Below, piece by piece: positions 32,201 through 45,453 of a DNA stretch of 64,000 nucleotides. Numbering within the stretch: the stretch's first letter is position 1; each line of letters starts with the position of its first letter. The notes under the pieces are model-generated. The model was not told the origin of the DNA. It made no database searches and saw only the letters and a program-made list of their open reading frames with translations. Source of the stretch: Fistulifera solaris (taxonomy: Eukaryota > Bacillariophyta > Bacillariophyceae > Naviculales > Stauroneidaceae). The stretch is from positions 730,001 to 794,000 of the forward strand of contig AP026135.1 in NCBI GenBank assembly GCA_030295235.1, written 5' to 3'. Both the position numbers and the translations under genes were made by a program.

Positions 32201-35200
32201 GTTTACTGCGAGCCATCGTGCAATGGATTCGTGCGCTTATCTTTTCCTTGGGTCCGAACTTGTCGGCATCCAGTTCAACAGATACTTGATGAAATGCTAG
32301 ATATGTGACTGTTGCCGTGTCAATGACGTCGCCAACTTGGAAATGAAAAGAGTTTTCTTTTTGGCTCATGGCCTCGGTGCACGCTTTGACGAGCAATTTG
32401 GGAGGACTAAACTTTTTATCGACTGCGACAACCTCCGTTATCAAGGAAGAATATTTTCGCAGAAGGAGACCGCCCTTCTGTTTGGGCACGAGACCTGTCA
32501 AGCCGTCGAGGTACCTGATAAAGGCACCATGTCGCTTATCGATGTTTGAAACGTATCCGACAAGCCGGGCTCCTTTGTATAAATGCGTGTTAGGATCGGG
32601 AACAATCACTCTGCTGTCTTGATTAGTCGATTCAATCTGATTTAAAAGGGTTTCAGTAAGTCGAGGACGGATCGATACCATAGCAAAGCTACCTGTGCCG
32701 CTTGAATACTCCGTCGTCGACTTCTTCGGGTCTAACAACACAAACCCTTTTCGATTCACCTTCTTTCCGACAGTCAGCATACTTTCAGCGAACCGGTCTA
32801 AAGCATCAGCTGACTCAATGTCAACCTCATCGTATTCATCAAGAAGTTGATCAAAAGGGAGCTTGCAATCAATGGTCGAAAGAGTGTCGTCCTCGTCACT
32901 TTTTATCAGATACTTGGTTTTGACGTTGACAATAGCATAGCCTGGAACATATGTGTCGCCTTTTGATTTACCGGGAACCAACTCAACAATTCGCATTGAT
33001 TTTAAAGGCAGAACTGCGCCAGGGCTGAACTTGACAACTGCCTCAGTGTCTGCATGATCGTCAACTTGACTAGGAGCGCTACCTTCAATGTTTAGACCTA
33101 AAGTCAGTTCGCAAAATGATTCCCCACCATTCAACTTGCCATTACTTTGCGCCCTGTCGTTCGACTTCCTCTTGCTCTTTCTTTTAACATTAGTGACCCG
33201 GCACTCAAGAACATCCCCGACAGAGTAATCTTGTTTGTGGTTATCAACTCCGGCATCCAAAGAAAGGCTGCGTGCTGTAAGACGACCATGAACCCCGTCG
33301 AAAAAAAGTCACCATGAGTCCTTGCTCATCTACCTTGGAAACAAAACCCGTCCCAACGTCCCCAATTTTCGCTTCATTGAAGGATTTGATAATTTTGTCC
33401 GTCTTGACCATACTTTTCTTTGCAGTAAGAACACATCTTTTGGCTCGCGGATCCACGGTTAAGACACGCAGGTCAACTTTGGTGCCAGGCGAGAACTTGA
33501 CTTTGCGTAACTGCGTGCGATATTCACTCGAAACAATCTTGTCGAAAAGCTGAACGTCTGGAACCACCCCTTTCACCCCCATTCCGAGATCTACCAATAC
33601 ACCCCCTTTATCCAGTAATGCGGTTACAGGGAGTTGCTTGTACACAGCCGCCGGCTTTATGTCAGCATATGATATCACCTGAGCATCTACTATACTTGGC
33701 GCTGCCCCTCCGGAAGCGATTCCATCAATCCAGTTGGAAGCACTGACAATCCTTACGTCATGCTTCGTACTGGGCGCGAATTCTTTCCCAAATTCAGATT
33801 CAGACAACTTTTGGTTATCTTTATCCATGGCTTTAGAAATGTGAACATAAACAGCCATGTTCTGGCAAGCTTTACGGTAATTTTCATCCGATGAGAGGGG
33901 TTTGAAGACAGGTGACCTGACTTCCGTTGCGGCCTCCTTGTCTATTTCATAAGCAAGCAAAGCCCCGACACCACGGTCCAAGCGCACCACAGTAGCATTT
34001 TGAATGATGGTGCCTACCTCCTGAGTGGTCCCAGCAACTTCCATTTCGAGTATGTGAGACTGAAGAGAAAGACGAATGATTTTGGACGAAACATCGACAG
34101 CAATGATGCGGGCCGGAATCGAGCGATGATCCTTAAAGAACTGTTTCCACTCCTCCGACTCTTGGCGCTGCGTAGGTATCCAAAACCCACCGAGGTGTTG
34201 TACTTCAATGGCGCCACGAAACATGTTCCCACAAAACGTTACACACAAGCCATTTCGAGCAATACGTTCAACTCTAGCTTGGACTAGCATACCGGGCTGC
34301 AGCTGAGCCAAACTAGGAGTCGTTTCCGATGGGATAGTATGCTTAATGAGATCTTGACGAGATGGAAGCGAGAGAGAAATGATGGACGGATCAGCTGAGG
34401 AACCTGCTTTTACCAAGCAGTCCAAGACGCGACCAACAACCAAGACCAACCGTTTTTTCGTCATGACCTCGTCTGTCAACATCATGTCTTCATCGACAAC
34501 GTACTCCTCGCCAATGTCGGAAAACTTCAAAAACCTTTCTTCCCGTTGCCAATGTTCATTAGAACTCCATGGTCTTCAATCGACATTATTTGGCAGCGAA
34601 TGGGTGCTCCAGAAAACATCGATAGATCTCGGAGCGGCGTACTGAGCGCATCCGCTGCACTAATGACCTTGTTCACAACATTCGGCAAACAGGATACTTG
34701 AATACGACGACGATGACCCCCGCCTTTGACCGGCTCTTGAACTGCTTTTAAAATTACAACAGACAGAAATTGTCCAACCTGCAGCATAGAATCACAAGGA
34801 GGTTCTTCATCCGATGAACGGAGCATGTAACCCGTCCACAGGTTCGGTAAGCTGAAAACAGCTAAATCCGCATGCACTTCGCGCACACAACCAAGTACTC
34901 GAAAGCCCTTTGACAGCTTGGCAAAGCCTAAACCTTCAATTAAGGGATCACCGCCTCCACTTTTGTCTTTAGGGAGAACGACAGCTCCACCTCCTAAGGG
35001 CAATAGCGATTGGTGCGAAGCGGGCGTACCTTTCTCCTCCGCAGGCGACTGTTTGCGCTTTTTCCTCGACGTTTGTTTGTCTTCTGCTCGCTTCCCGAAC
35101 AGAATATCATCGGAACGACGTATCTTGTGGTCTCCTTCGGACTTGGAGCGCTTCCGACGAACATGGTTGGGTTCCTTGTCTTGCGGCTCCGCCGTCTTCA

Positions 35201-35231
35201 CACGTCCTCTCGGAAAGCTACCTTCTTCCAT
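29273..35231 (-). CDS. RRP5: RRP5/PDCD11, ribosome-biogenesis S1-repeat protein
   Basis: About 1915 residues, in line with human PDCD11 (about 1870). In the nucleolus RRP5 binds pre-rRNA and is needed for both 18S and 5.8S processing. A basic N-terminus (KRSKSEGDHKIRR) precedes many S1 RNA-binding repeats, e.g. GFVSKVDEQGLMVTF, GIIYSVKPGSGLWISVSPG, GTVTRLEDYGVFVRID, then an acidic Ser/Asp-rich linker and C-terminal HAT/TPR helices (NDPNSSELWIRFMAFHL onward). One intron of 209 nt, 31217..31425 (GTATGT...AACTAG), splices in phase 2 to give IRNEQDTSWGGYPHAAF. Three frame changes fall in homopolymers at 34529-34533, 33301-33307 and 30873-30878; one-base corrections restore typical S1 sequence each time. 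The ATG at 35231 (MEEGSFPRG) is preferred to the one at 35276. Confidence 0.93.
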
Positions 35232-36140
35232 GGTGCGTAACAAGCCTTGCCTCAGTGTATAAACCGAATAGAGCAATACTTGGACGAATATCCTTGTACC
35301 TTGTTGACAAAAACGTATGATCAGAAACGTTTTGTTCTTCGATTTTATTTTTGGTGGTGGATTCGAGAGGCTCAGAACCTATTGGCAGGCTTATTCACGA
35401 ACTACAAAGTATAGAGTCACGGATTGGCGAATACAATTACTCCGGAGTACGAAGTAAGCAAGTACGGAAGACGACGGTGCTCCAAAAATTCATTGGAAAT
35501 TCCAATTAATTGCGAAATGGGGCCAAAAAACTTATTATAAGCCTACTAACTAGGCATTCAGAACGATCGGTGATTCGATGGAAGTCTGGCTCAAAAGAAC
35601 TTGACTCATGACTGAAATGCAGTCGTGGTTAATTTGATCAAACACCTTGGAGTTTTAGTATTTTTGGAAGACGATGATCCGCAGAGCTTTTCGATGTGAT
35701 TTATCGAAGGATGCATTGAAAATGCCAGTAAAGGTCTTTCAACGGTGATAAAGATAAATAAAGCTTATCAAGCAAGCAGAACGACCGGTGGTTTGGTGGA
35801 AGTCTGTCTCGTAGAAAATCTTGATTCGTGGCTGAAATGCAGTCGTGAAATTAAATTGCTCGTTTTTTAGTTGATTATCAAAGTTCTCATTCAACACAAG
35901 AAAGATCGAGAAAATATGGACAAAAATTACAACAATTTAAAGGACACGATGACATTGATTTTTGATGACACCGCGATTTTATCAGCGCTCAAGCAGCGTC
36001 ACCATATCGACTGAATGGATCGAAGTCGAGGCAACGTCAAGCCCCGGAAATTACAGAAATAATGAGGTCGATTTTCCTCTTGATGAGATCAAACGCTTTC
36101 CCATTGATGACCCTTTGTCGGCGATAGCGAAGCACAGTGG
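35232..36140. other. Intergenic with an old duplication
   Basis: Upstream flank of RRP5. Contains the imperfect direct repeat pair listed separately. No supported gene; the frame at 35962..36342 leads into the aminotransferase copy but does not itself resemble a known protein. Confidence 0.45.
35537..35865. repeat. Imperfect direct repeat pair, about 100 nt each
   Basis: Copies at about 35537-35644 and 35758-35865. Both contain CAGAACGA(T/C)CGGTG, then TGGAAGTCTG(G/T)CTC, then a (G/T)GACT- or GATT-type stretch and GGCTGAAATGCAGTCGTG or ACTGAAATGCAGTCGTG. Roughly three quarters identical by eye. They precede the decayed aminotransferase copy. Confidence 0.55.
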
Positions 36141-36144
36141 AGAG

Positions 36145-36990
<846 letters not shown>

Positions 36991-37399
36991 AAAAGAACAA
37001 AAGAACGACGCGTCTATAATTCAATTCATTGTTAGAGACCTGAAACGAGACCTAGTTAGGAGTTAGGGTTGTTTGCTCAAAACCGAGTGCTAGATGCGAG
37101 ATGCGGACAACACTCATGACTCAATCCTCACCACCTAATAAGTCCAGTCGCACTCGGTGTTTTAAAACCGGTAAGCCTTGATGAGTACCAGTTAAAGGTT
37201 TACCGATGCCAGACTACTTATCTATCCATATTTCGACCCGCCCTCCTTTTTTGCTATGGGGCGAAATGTAGAATCCTTCCTGGCTGTCAACTTACATTCT
37301 GTGTTTGCAGCGCCAAATTCCAACATCACACACACAGATCTCGCCAAAAGTAACATGGTTGCATATTCCTTTAACAAGGATTATATATAATTGAATGAC
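36991..37399. other. Intergenic, promoter side of next gene
   Basis: No gene. TATATATAA at about 37383-37391 lies immediately before the ATG at 37400 and is too close to be a standard TATA box for it. Confidence 0.4.
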
Positions 37400-39420
37400 A
37401 TGAAAAGATTCGACCTCTTCCTTTATTTCCTACTATGGCACAGAACAACGGGTTTTTTGTCGTGCAGCATCCGCCGCCCTAGCTTTTTCGGATCGCTCAG
37501 CGTGGTGAAAGAACCCAGCAGCGCCACCGAGATTGAAGAAGACCTTTCGGATACGGATTCTCGTGTTTTGGAATCCATGTTGCAAGACTCAAAGCTTGAC
37601 TTAGAAACAGAAGCAGATATCCGAAAATTGTTGGAACGGGGTACAGTAAAAAAGGTTTCGGCGCCACAGAAAGAGGAAGAAGCGACCGAGTCGGATTACA
37701 CGTCGACCATTCTAAAAACATTGGGAGACACCAAGTTGTGGAAAAAGCTGTCGACACAAGCATCCGATGTGTTCGAATCTGTAAGCATATGGATTGGGAA
37801 TAAAGTGGAGCAAGATGTGAAGACACTTGCAGCACTGGGGTTTTTCGCGTGGGAGAGAGCCGTCCGTGATGTTGGTAGGGCTTTACCGCAAGCTGGTGAA
37901 CTCTCCAAGAAAACTGTGTTCCTGCTTACCAATTCTAGTAGTGCGGGTGACGATACTGCTACTCAGAGAGGGATTAAAGACCGAATGCTGCGCCCGCAAG
38001 ATGAGATCCAAAGTGTATCACGTGAAATCCGTGGAATTCTTTCCGGCCAACAGAGAAGTAGTAGCGGGCGCAATCTACGAACAATCGCTCCAGCTGGATC
38101 CAGTAATAACGCTGAGAGATTGCGGCGAGCGTATCAGCAAAGTAGAAGAGCAGATAGAGACGCCAAAGACTTGACAAGAGTTCCTGGAAAGGTTGTAGAC
38201 GGTGCTTGGGAGTTACGTCGAGAATTAACGGCTGAAACCAATGAACCTGGTTACAAATCGAAGCCTATCCGGAACGCTATTGCAGCTGGAGTTGCGAATA
38301 CCGGAAATTTATTGCAGTCGGTCAGAGAGCAAGCGAGACTCGCCGCCTCGAAGAGAAAGGAAGAGCGGCTTTTGAGTCTAGAGGGTGAAATAGGCATCCC
38401 TTCCGCCGCATCGCGGATCGAAGACAGAGTACGAGCATCGTCCCCAGAAACCAAATATACCAGAAACCAGGATATTATTGACCCATACGTCGCCGCAAGA
38501 AGGGAATTCGAAAAAGCTTCGCAACAAGCAGAAGCGAAAAAGCCGAGAGATAATATTGATGTTTTGGAAGTTTTAAGAGGAGAGCGAAAACGCATACTGA
38601 AACAGCTTGCATCGTGTATCGACACACCTTCAAAGACATGGCTTGTTGGATTTGCGGGCTATGACGATGAAATGAAAGACACTTTGATTAACGTTGTCAC
38701 TAAAATGGTGGTATTGAGAAATGACGTTGAGGAACGTGAAGAATTTGATGATGAACAGTCCGCTGAGCTAGTCTTAAGCCACTTACGCGAAATCAAGGAA
38801 TCAATTGACGAAATCCTGCAAGCCGCGGAGTCATCACTTTCTCCGTCGATTATACAAGCACTGGAATCTGAACTTTACCATTCCGGCACTGCCGATGGCG
38901 AGCTCTCTCTTATTCTACAGTTAAATGAAATTGAGAGTCCCGAAGAACTATGCAGTCTACTACAGAGGCAAAGAGGGTTTATTTTTGAGCCGCGGGCCGT
39001 TCATATGACCCCGCCCATCATAGATGTTATCACAGAAACACCGAGCACACCACTCTATCAAACAACCGAATTTAATGACGAAAGCCTTACCGAACAATAC
39101 GATTCATTCGTGATGCCAATTGCGGAAGTTGAGGTGGTTGTGGATGATGATATTTTGACGCGGCGGATCGAGCCAAGAAGACAGTCGAAGTGACGGATTC
39201 CGAAGAAAATCAGGAGGAAAGTGAAGTGGTGAAACTCGCCTTACGATCTTTGGATGTTATTTTCTTTGTTGTGGAAAAAGCTTTGTTTGCCGCCATCCCT
39301 CATGCTATAACTCTCTCAACGACTGCCTTCCGAAGAGCCAAGGCTGTTAACGAGTTGGGAAGAGGGAGCCGCGGATGGGAACAATTTAGTAAACTCGGTA
39401 ACACGAGAGCAAAGTATTAG
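37400..39420 (+). CDS. Hypothetical secreted or organelle-targeted helical protein
   Basis: About 674 residues, no recognised domain. N-terminal signal-like stretch (MKRFDLFLYFLLWHRTTGF). The mature part is charged and helical, with Arg/Lys/Glu-rich stretches and acidic segments; a moderately hydrophobic segment near the C-terminus (VIFFVVEKALFAAIPHAITL) could be a membrane helix. The frame changes at TTTT (39153-39156); with five T the sequence runs on as DDDIFDAADRAKKTVEV, so I join both parts. A plastid or ER location is possible; the residue after the predicted cleavage site is unclear. Function unknown. Confidence 0.6.
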
Positions 39421-39754
39421 ACTATAACCGCTATAAATATTGTTTTACTATGAAAGCGTAAGTTTCTTCTGACAATAATGCATCAGAACGGTACGTGCCA
39501 CACCTCTCCCTCCCTGTAAAATAATTAGCTTATTCACCGAAAAAACGAAAACCCAGTACTTTTAAAATACCTGATATACAGAATACGTCGTGATGTGATG
39601 TGGTGATGCGTGATTCATGACTCAGCACACCTTCGCGTCAACGAAATTGCTTGTTGCAACTGATTTATTGCTTGTTTTCATAACAATAGCAGCACGAATA
39701 ATCACTGCACAATTTTTTGAAGATTCTATACACAAACAATAGTGAGAGTTGACG
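39421..39754. other. Intergenic, no gene seen
   Basis: AT-rich; contains a short run of GTGATG-type words at about 39590-39610. Nothing supported. Confidence 0.4.
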
Positions 39755-40528
39755 ATGCTGAAGCTGTACGGCGTGCCCCTTTCGCAACCGTTTCGATCGG
39801 TTGCCTGGGCTTTGCTCCTGAAACAATGTCCGTTCAAAGCGGTTGTAACTGTACCTTTTCTCGCTGATAAACCTTTCGGGAGTAAACATGAATCCTACAA
39901 GTCCAGAACAAAGGCTCGCTCAGATCGCATTCCGATGCTACAAGACGGTACATTCTATTTGGTGGAAAGTCCAGCGATATTATGTTATCTTTGCGAAAGC
40001 CGTGGCTGGATGGATCTTTACGGTCCACCCGGATCCCAACGTAAGGCTCTAATCGATTCGTACATGCATTGGCATCACTCGGGTACTCGTGGAATTGCGT
40101 CCCTGGTTGCTCCATATTTAATCCCAGGAGGCTCTCATGGACCTCGTGACAAAGAACTGCACCGAGCTCATCAACTGTTAAAGCAACTCGAATCGGGTTG
40201 GCTGCATCCCGATGAGAACTACATTGTGGGAAACGAAATATCTATTGCAGATCTATTGTGCTATGAGGAGTTGGCACAATCCAGTATGACTGGATTAATC
40301 GATTTAGCGGATTATCCTGCCATTCAATCCTGGATGCAACGCATGGAGCAACAACCCTTTTTCGAGGAAGTTCATCTTGGACTCAAAACACTCGGGTTGC
40401 TGTCCGAGTCTAACGATCGTCCTCTCAACCAAAGACTTCAAGCAGCCACAAAAGCAGGTTTGGCGGGCTTAGAAAAGGCGCAAGCTGGATTTGTTTCCGG
40501 TGGCTCGCAGTCTGCATCAAAGCTTTAA
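39755..40528 (+). CDS. Glutathione S-transferase (theta-like)
   Basis: 257 residues, single exon, intact. Joins glutathione to electrophiles or reduces peroxides in the cytosol. N-terminal thioredoxin-like domain begins LKLYGVPLSQPFRSVAWAL, with Ser near residue 9 in the position of the theta-class catalytic Ser, then RIPMLQDGTFYLVESPAIL with the glutathione-binding ES pair. All-helical C-terminal domain includes the conserved N-capping motif region VGNEISIADLLCYEEL. C-terminal 35 residues are an Ala/Gly-rich extension. The ATG at 39755 starts right at the first beta strand. Confidence 0.88.
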   Translation: MLKLYGVPLSQPFRSVAWALLLKQCPFKAVVTVPFLADKPFGSKHESYKSRTKARSDRIPMLQDGTFYLVESPAILCYLCESRGWMDLYGPPGSQRKALIDSYMHWHHSGTRGIASLVAPYLIPGGSHGPRDKELHRAHQLLKQLESGWLHPDENYIVGNEISIADLLCYEELAQSSMTGLIDLADYPAIQSWMQRMEQQPFFEEVHLGLKTLGLLSESNDRPLNQRLQAATKAGLAGLEKAQAGFVSGGSQSASKL

Positions 40529-41173
40529 CTTTTTTCTAAAAAGAACGCTAATTTTTTTCTCTTCTTCCTTAGTGTGAATTTTCTTGCACATGATCTTGGT
40601 ATTATGTCTCAAAAAGCATGTCTAGTAAAGGACAGTAGTTCTAGAGGTATAAAACTTTCATAAACGGCACAAGACGCTCAAATCTAGAAGTACCAGGTCT
40701 CACGGCTCATGGTCCCTAGGCAAAGCTATCAGAAAAGTAGGTAAACGAATAAGAAAGATATCTCTTTTTGCCAAGTTAATTTAAGACCGAACACGATTTA
40801 CCATTTGCGTCATGTTCAAGCAAAATCAGCGACGGTGACTCCTTTCTTTCGGAAGCCATCTAGCGACACAATAAATAATTGTTTATGAATAATACCTGGT
40901 ACTTGCAATGACTTTAGTCGATCAACTTACATCGGCATCTCTCCCGCTTCACGAAATTCTGCATTTCTATAGCCTCCGAATGTAGGCAACCTTTCGTCAC
41001 GACTAAAGTATCTTTTTGAATCACGAGATCCATATCAAAGAACCCGGATTTAGAATACGAGGACGACGACGAAACGTTTACGTTATATTTGAAGAAAAGC
41101 GAAGAATCGAATTGAATCTATCATCTATTTCGATAACGAAAGAATAAGAAATTAAATTCATTGAGCAAAGAAC
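40529..41173. other. Intergenic, no gene seen
   Basis: About 645 bases without a supported frame. ACCTGGTACT at about 40894 is one of the recurring GGTAC words, about 280 bases before the next ATG. Confidence 0.45.
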
Positions 41174-42968
41174 ATGACGACAGATACGAGAGCGTCAAAC
41201 GAGTCCACTGCTAGCGAACAGGATAAGAAATCCTCTCATTTCAGCAGTAGAATCTTTCACCAGACGGTGCAAGGTACAAAACACGCGTTGCACAGAGGTA
41301 AACACGCCGTTCAGGGAACTGTGAATTCAGTCAAAGCAACAGCTACGACAGCCGTGCCACCAGTAAATTTGCATAAAGGTACAAACGCTCTGTCGCATGA
41401 ACCTACGGCCCAATCCAATATCGGCCAAAACACTTATTCCGCTGATTCGGAGCAATTAATGAAAGAGTCTGACGTCGTAAGAAGGAAAGAAGCTTTGCTA
41501 AGTCAAAAGAAGCCTTGCTGGAAGTAAAGGGAGCACTCCTTGACGAACTGGCTACATCATCGATTCACGTATCGCCCAGTTCGAAATCTCATTCCCTTTC
41601 CGCCACTGACTTGTTTGGGAGAAATAAAGAGACAGCGTTGTTGCACCTGTCGATCATTCTTGTTTCGTATCCGACTTACAAGTATTGGGATATACTGATC
41701 CACCTTCCGGTGCCACTTGTGGTATCTTGGTTGTTTGTAAGCTTCTCTATTGGGAACTTCTTTTCGTTATGTCTCAACAGAAACGGGGAACCGGAGCATT
41801 CTATTCGAATTGACCCACCTAACGTATCTGCAAAAGGTCCTCGTTTCTACAGAATACACCTCAGAGTTTGAATCACCCCTCAAGTGAAAGAAATACTGGT
41901 GCGAGTAACAGATTCTTATTTTCTTCGTGGAGCCAACGTCTCTTTCCTTCACGGCGCGATTGGCATTTGACTCCATCTTTTATACACCCTCTGGGTATGC
42001 CAGCTTCCATTAAAAGGTGGAATTGCGACCCTACACGAGATCATAAGCATCGGCAGTTAATGAACAATTTGCTGAGGAATCGCAACCTTCGAAGGAAACG
42101 AAAGCTGCAAAGTACTATTGAGAAATCGAACGAGACAACGGAAGTTGTCGATATTACGACACAGGAAAATTCAGCGGACAATCTAAAAGCTTCAATGGCC
42201 ATTGGAAATTTCAATCTGGCGGATGCCGATTCTTTTGGGGACTTGGATGATTACATCATCGATCCTTTTTCAAATTAAAGGGGATGGATGTTTTTCTTTG
42301 TGAAGCGGACGGCGGAGTCCCTGAAACGAAGGTAGCAGATCACTCATGGTTTATTGAACACGGATTACGAGACGCACCGATTTTTCTTGTCAACATATCC
42401 ACACAGTGGGGCAATATTCTGCTTTACTTTTCGTTACCAGAATGGTTGAAGGATTGGGACTGTTTGGAAGAAAATGACCACGATTCGAAGGAGATGAAAT
42501 GTTTGAAGGTGCGTCATCTTGTTAGGGATTCTACTCCAATTATGTCTTTGATCTTTTGCTGTCTAACCAGCACACCAGAGATTCTTTGACGGATCGGATC
42601 AAAATCGCAGTTCGACTTTGTACTTTATGCCATCTGTTGTGGAAGCTCCATATGCTGTGAGATGCGTTTCACCTTCTAAGCAGGAGTATCCAATGGGAGA
42701 TAGAGCTTATTTACCTCTGCTTTGGACCAAATACCCCGCAGAACCTGAAAACAACAAAGCAATCGCCATGGAACTGGAAATTGACTGTATGTCCAGTGGA
42801 TGGGTCCGTAGCATGGCAGGCCTTGTGAAACGCAATTTAGTATCCCTTTCGATTGACGTAGCCGTCTTGTTAAAGACCGAAGAAGCACAGCTCTGTTTAG
42901 CACTCTGGAGATTCGATCACATTGACATTTCCTCCTCGCCTACTATGCCAGCCCGCGTATCGAATTAA
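41174..42968 (+). CDS. EDR2-C / DUF1336 domain protein
   Basis: About 575 residues. The C-terminal third matches the EDR2 C-terminal domain: GMDVFLCEADGGVPET, APIFLVNISTQW, then after a 70-nt intron (42509..42578, GTGCGT...CACCAG, phase 0) KRFFDGSDQNRSS, MPSVVEAPYAVRC and GWVRSMAGLVKRNLVSLSID. In plants EDR2 carries lipid-binding PH and START domains and acts in defence and senescence; here the upstream part has a possible membrane-associated stretch (41680-41760) but no clear START domain. Frame changes are unusually many: single missing bases at about 41509, 41885 and 42265-42270 are convincing, and two or more between 41740 and 42020 I could not settle. Either the sequence is poor here or the gene is decaying. 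Confidence 0.6.
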
Positions 42969-43060
42969 AAGTCCAGTTTTCAATGAGTTAGTTTGACCAT
43001 GCTTTACAAGACTCTCATTTTATTTCTAGTCTTTCGAACAGCTTTTTACTCGTTGTCTCT

Positions 43061-43903
43061 TCACCTGCGTCGTTTGACGACGCTGCTTCTAGAGTAGTTC
43101 TGAACTCCGTTCTTGCGGAACAGGTAAAGCAATATCTGTTCGTTCACGTTTCGTATTTCTACGTCTTTCCAGCCAGGCATGGCTAATACAGGAAGAAAGA
43201 ACTCTGGTTGCGAAAAGGAAAATAATAGAAATCTTGCATTTGGTTGCAAAACCCGTTGAATAGCCGCCATAGCTGATTGGCATTGTTGAGTGGCGCTGGC
43301 ACAGAAAAGTGCGTCGAGCAATCCCTTGTCTACGACGGCTCGAACAGTCTCATCTTCAAATGCTGATAGGATCGTAGCATCGTCCTGAATGTAACTCATC
43401 CCCTCTACTTTGGATTGTTGTGTTTTCATTTCAATGAGCCGCGAAGATACATCCACTTGAACGACTGGTTGAAATCCTGCGTGCACAAATTGGGTTCCCA
43501 ACTCGGAGGTACCGCAACCTAACATCATCAACGGACCTTTCGTCGAAGGCAGTCTCGAAAGGCCCAGTGTTTCATGTATATCGCCCTTTTCTTCTTTGCC
43601 CGACGAAGCAATCCCCCAAGGCGGATACGCCGTTTTCACAAAATTATATTCACGCAAATCATCATAGTTGACGCTCCCCCATTCAAATGTATCACTTGGA
43701 TTCGATTTATGATATACACCTTCCCAATAAGCAGGATTCTACCAAAACGTTGAGTTGTTGTGAGTAAAATAACAAACAAAACGAAAAACTGAGCGAATGC
43801 CGCGAAAAAAACGTCTCACATGATAGGGAGGCACGGGGAGGGAAAGGATCCCGTCGACAGCACGTTTGATACGGTCAATAACGTAACGTCCTCGCAAACT
43901 CAT
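43061..43903 (-). CDS. EEF1AKMT4/METTL13-type SAM methyltransferase
   Basis: 253 residues. Exon 1 43903..43820 and exon 2 43738..43061, split by an 81-nt intron (GTGAGA...TTGGTAG) in phase 0. Exon 1 supplies MSLRGRYVIDRIKRAVDG; splicing gives VPPYHNPAYWEGVYHKSN, and the conserved start of this family (YWE, then EWGSVNYDDL) follows. SAM-binding motif I is LMMLGCGTSELGTQF, the acidic post-I residue lies in VVQVDVSS, and VVDKGLLDALF is the typical motif of the protein-lysine methyltransferases acting on eEF1A. The family methylates elongation factor 1A; that target is inferred here. Confidence 0.85.
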
Positions 43904-44405
43904 CCACAAATCGATTGTTGATTGTAAAGAATGAAGACTACTTGCTTTATGTTCATTATTTGATTGTAAAAGAACAATAAAGCAAAATTGATTTGCGGCC
44001 TCGTCGCCTATCGCTACTTTTCCTTTTCACAATCCCCGACTCAACTTATCCGTAGTCCCGAGTACAGCTGTTGACTCATGTTGTCGACAGGATTTGCAAT
44101 GCAAGAACTATGTGTAATGCGTAAATGTCAATATTTCATTGAGTTTTGTTGATTTATTAGTATTTGATGTTGCTTTCAAAAAATGAATGCTTGCAAGAAT
44201 GCGAATAGAACGTGGTAGCTTCCTTTTTCCTGCGGCTCAACTGATTTGCAATCCCGATACAGTCCCGATTATGTCGACATGATTTGAAATTCAAGTCTAA
44301 TGCAGTATAAATCGTTATTTCCATGATAAGTTTTGTACTGAGCTAGAGCCACCGGTACGTATAAAGAAACCTTGAAAATTTAATTAGTGAAGACGAAAAA
44401 CCTAA
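43904..44405. other. Intergenic, no gene seen
   Basis: About 500 bases. GTCCCGA with a following GTCGACA(G/T)GATTTG block occurs twice (about 44054-44098 and 44260-44288), a possible short old duplication. No supported gene. Confidence 0.4.
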
Positions 44406-45453
44406 CTAGACCCCGGCGAGGAAACCTAAGAGTAAACCGGTTACCAGTCCCTGTTGCAGTGCAACGGGCACAACTTCTTCCGAGAGAGTTTGATTAGAGT
44501 CCTTGTCGAGCGTAATTTGCGCAAATTGCCGCAATTTGTGTAGAAGAGCATGGAAGGTTCGCCGTATTGTTTCGAGGGCAACATCGACTCGACCCCACAG
44601 ATTGCTCAGAGAAAGTGAAACCCTTTGTAATGCGATTTCAATTTTCTCGCCCACAAACAAGTTAATCTCAGAAATAATCACCACAATTGCCGAAAACGTT
44701 ATTGTTCTTGCTGTCAGTGTCCACATTATAGGCGAGAGAATCAAACCAAAAGTCAAACCAATGCCTCGTTGCACTTTTAGGTGAAAATTGCTCGTTCCAC
44801 GCTTTAATGATACTTTGAGGTGAGCTATTGATATTCTTCCACGACCACGTGGACGGACAAAACAGACCGCCTTCCTGACGTCCTTTTTCCCACCATCGGG
44901 CGGCTCGTTGCCATCCTTCTTGGATCAGAGGCTCGATATTCTCCTTGTATAAAGACCGAAAGTTGTCATTCTCTACAATGCAATCGACAAGTTCCACAAG
45001 TACAAACGCCAAAAGAGTCAACTTCAACACACGGAACGGATGAAAGATTGACGTTCGAACGGTATCATCCACGTCATTGTTGCTGACGGAGGAGTTAGAA
45101 TACTGTTCTTCTGCGACATCCGACTGACCCTGTCGAAATCGAAGCGTAGCTTTTACAAGAGTTGTCGGTCGCATAGCGTAAGATAGAATGTCTGGTGAAA
45201 GTATGCGCTGGAAAGGCGAAGCGATATCGTTTTTGGGGATAATACCTTCCGCCACCGTGGTTGCGAATCTCGCTTTCGTCCCTTTTGACGCGTCGACAAG
45301 ATAAAGGAGGAAGAGTATGAAAATAATGTTTCGCATCATGAGCTTCCTGGCTGCTATGAGGCAATTCATACACAAGTTGAGGGTTGTATTACATTCTGCA
45401 AGCAACCACCCAGACGTCTTGTTCAAAAATGATGGCTTTTTGAGTTCGCTCAT
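44406..45453 (-). CDS. Hypothetical multi-helix membrane protein
   Basis: About 348 residues if begun at 45453, about 310 from the Met pair at 45339/45336 that opens a signal-like helix (MRNIIFILFLLYLVDA). At least three further hydrophobic helices: LKLTLLAFVLVELVDCIV, then FGLILSPIMWTLTA with FSAIVVIISEINLFV, and a C-terminal VTGLLLGFLAGV. The frame changes in the TTTT run at 44774-44777; removing one base gives FSPKVQRGIGLTFG. No family recognised. Probably in an organelle or the secretory pathway. Confidence 0.55.
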
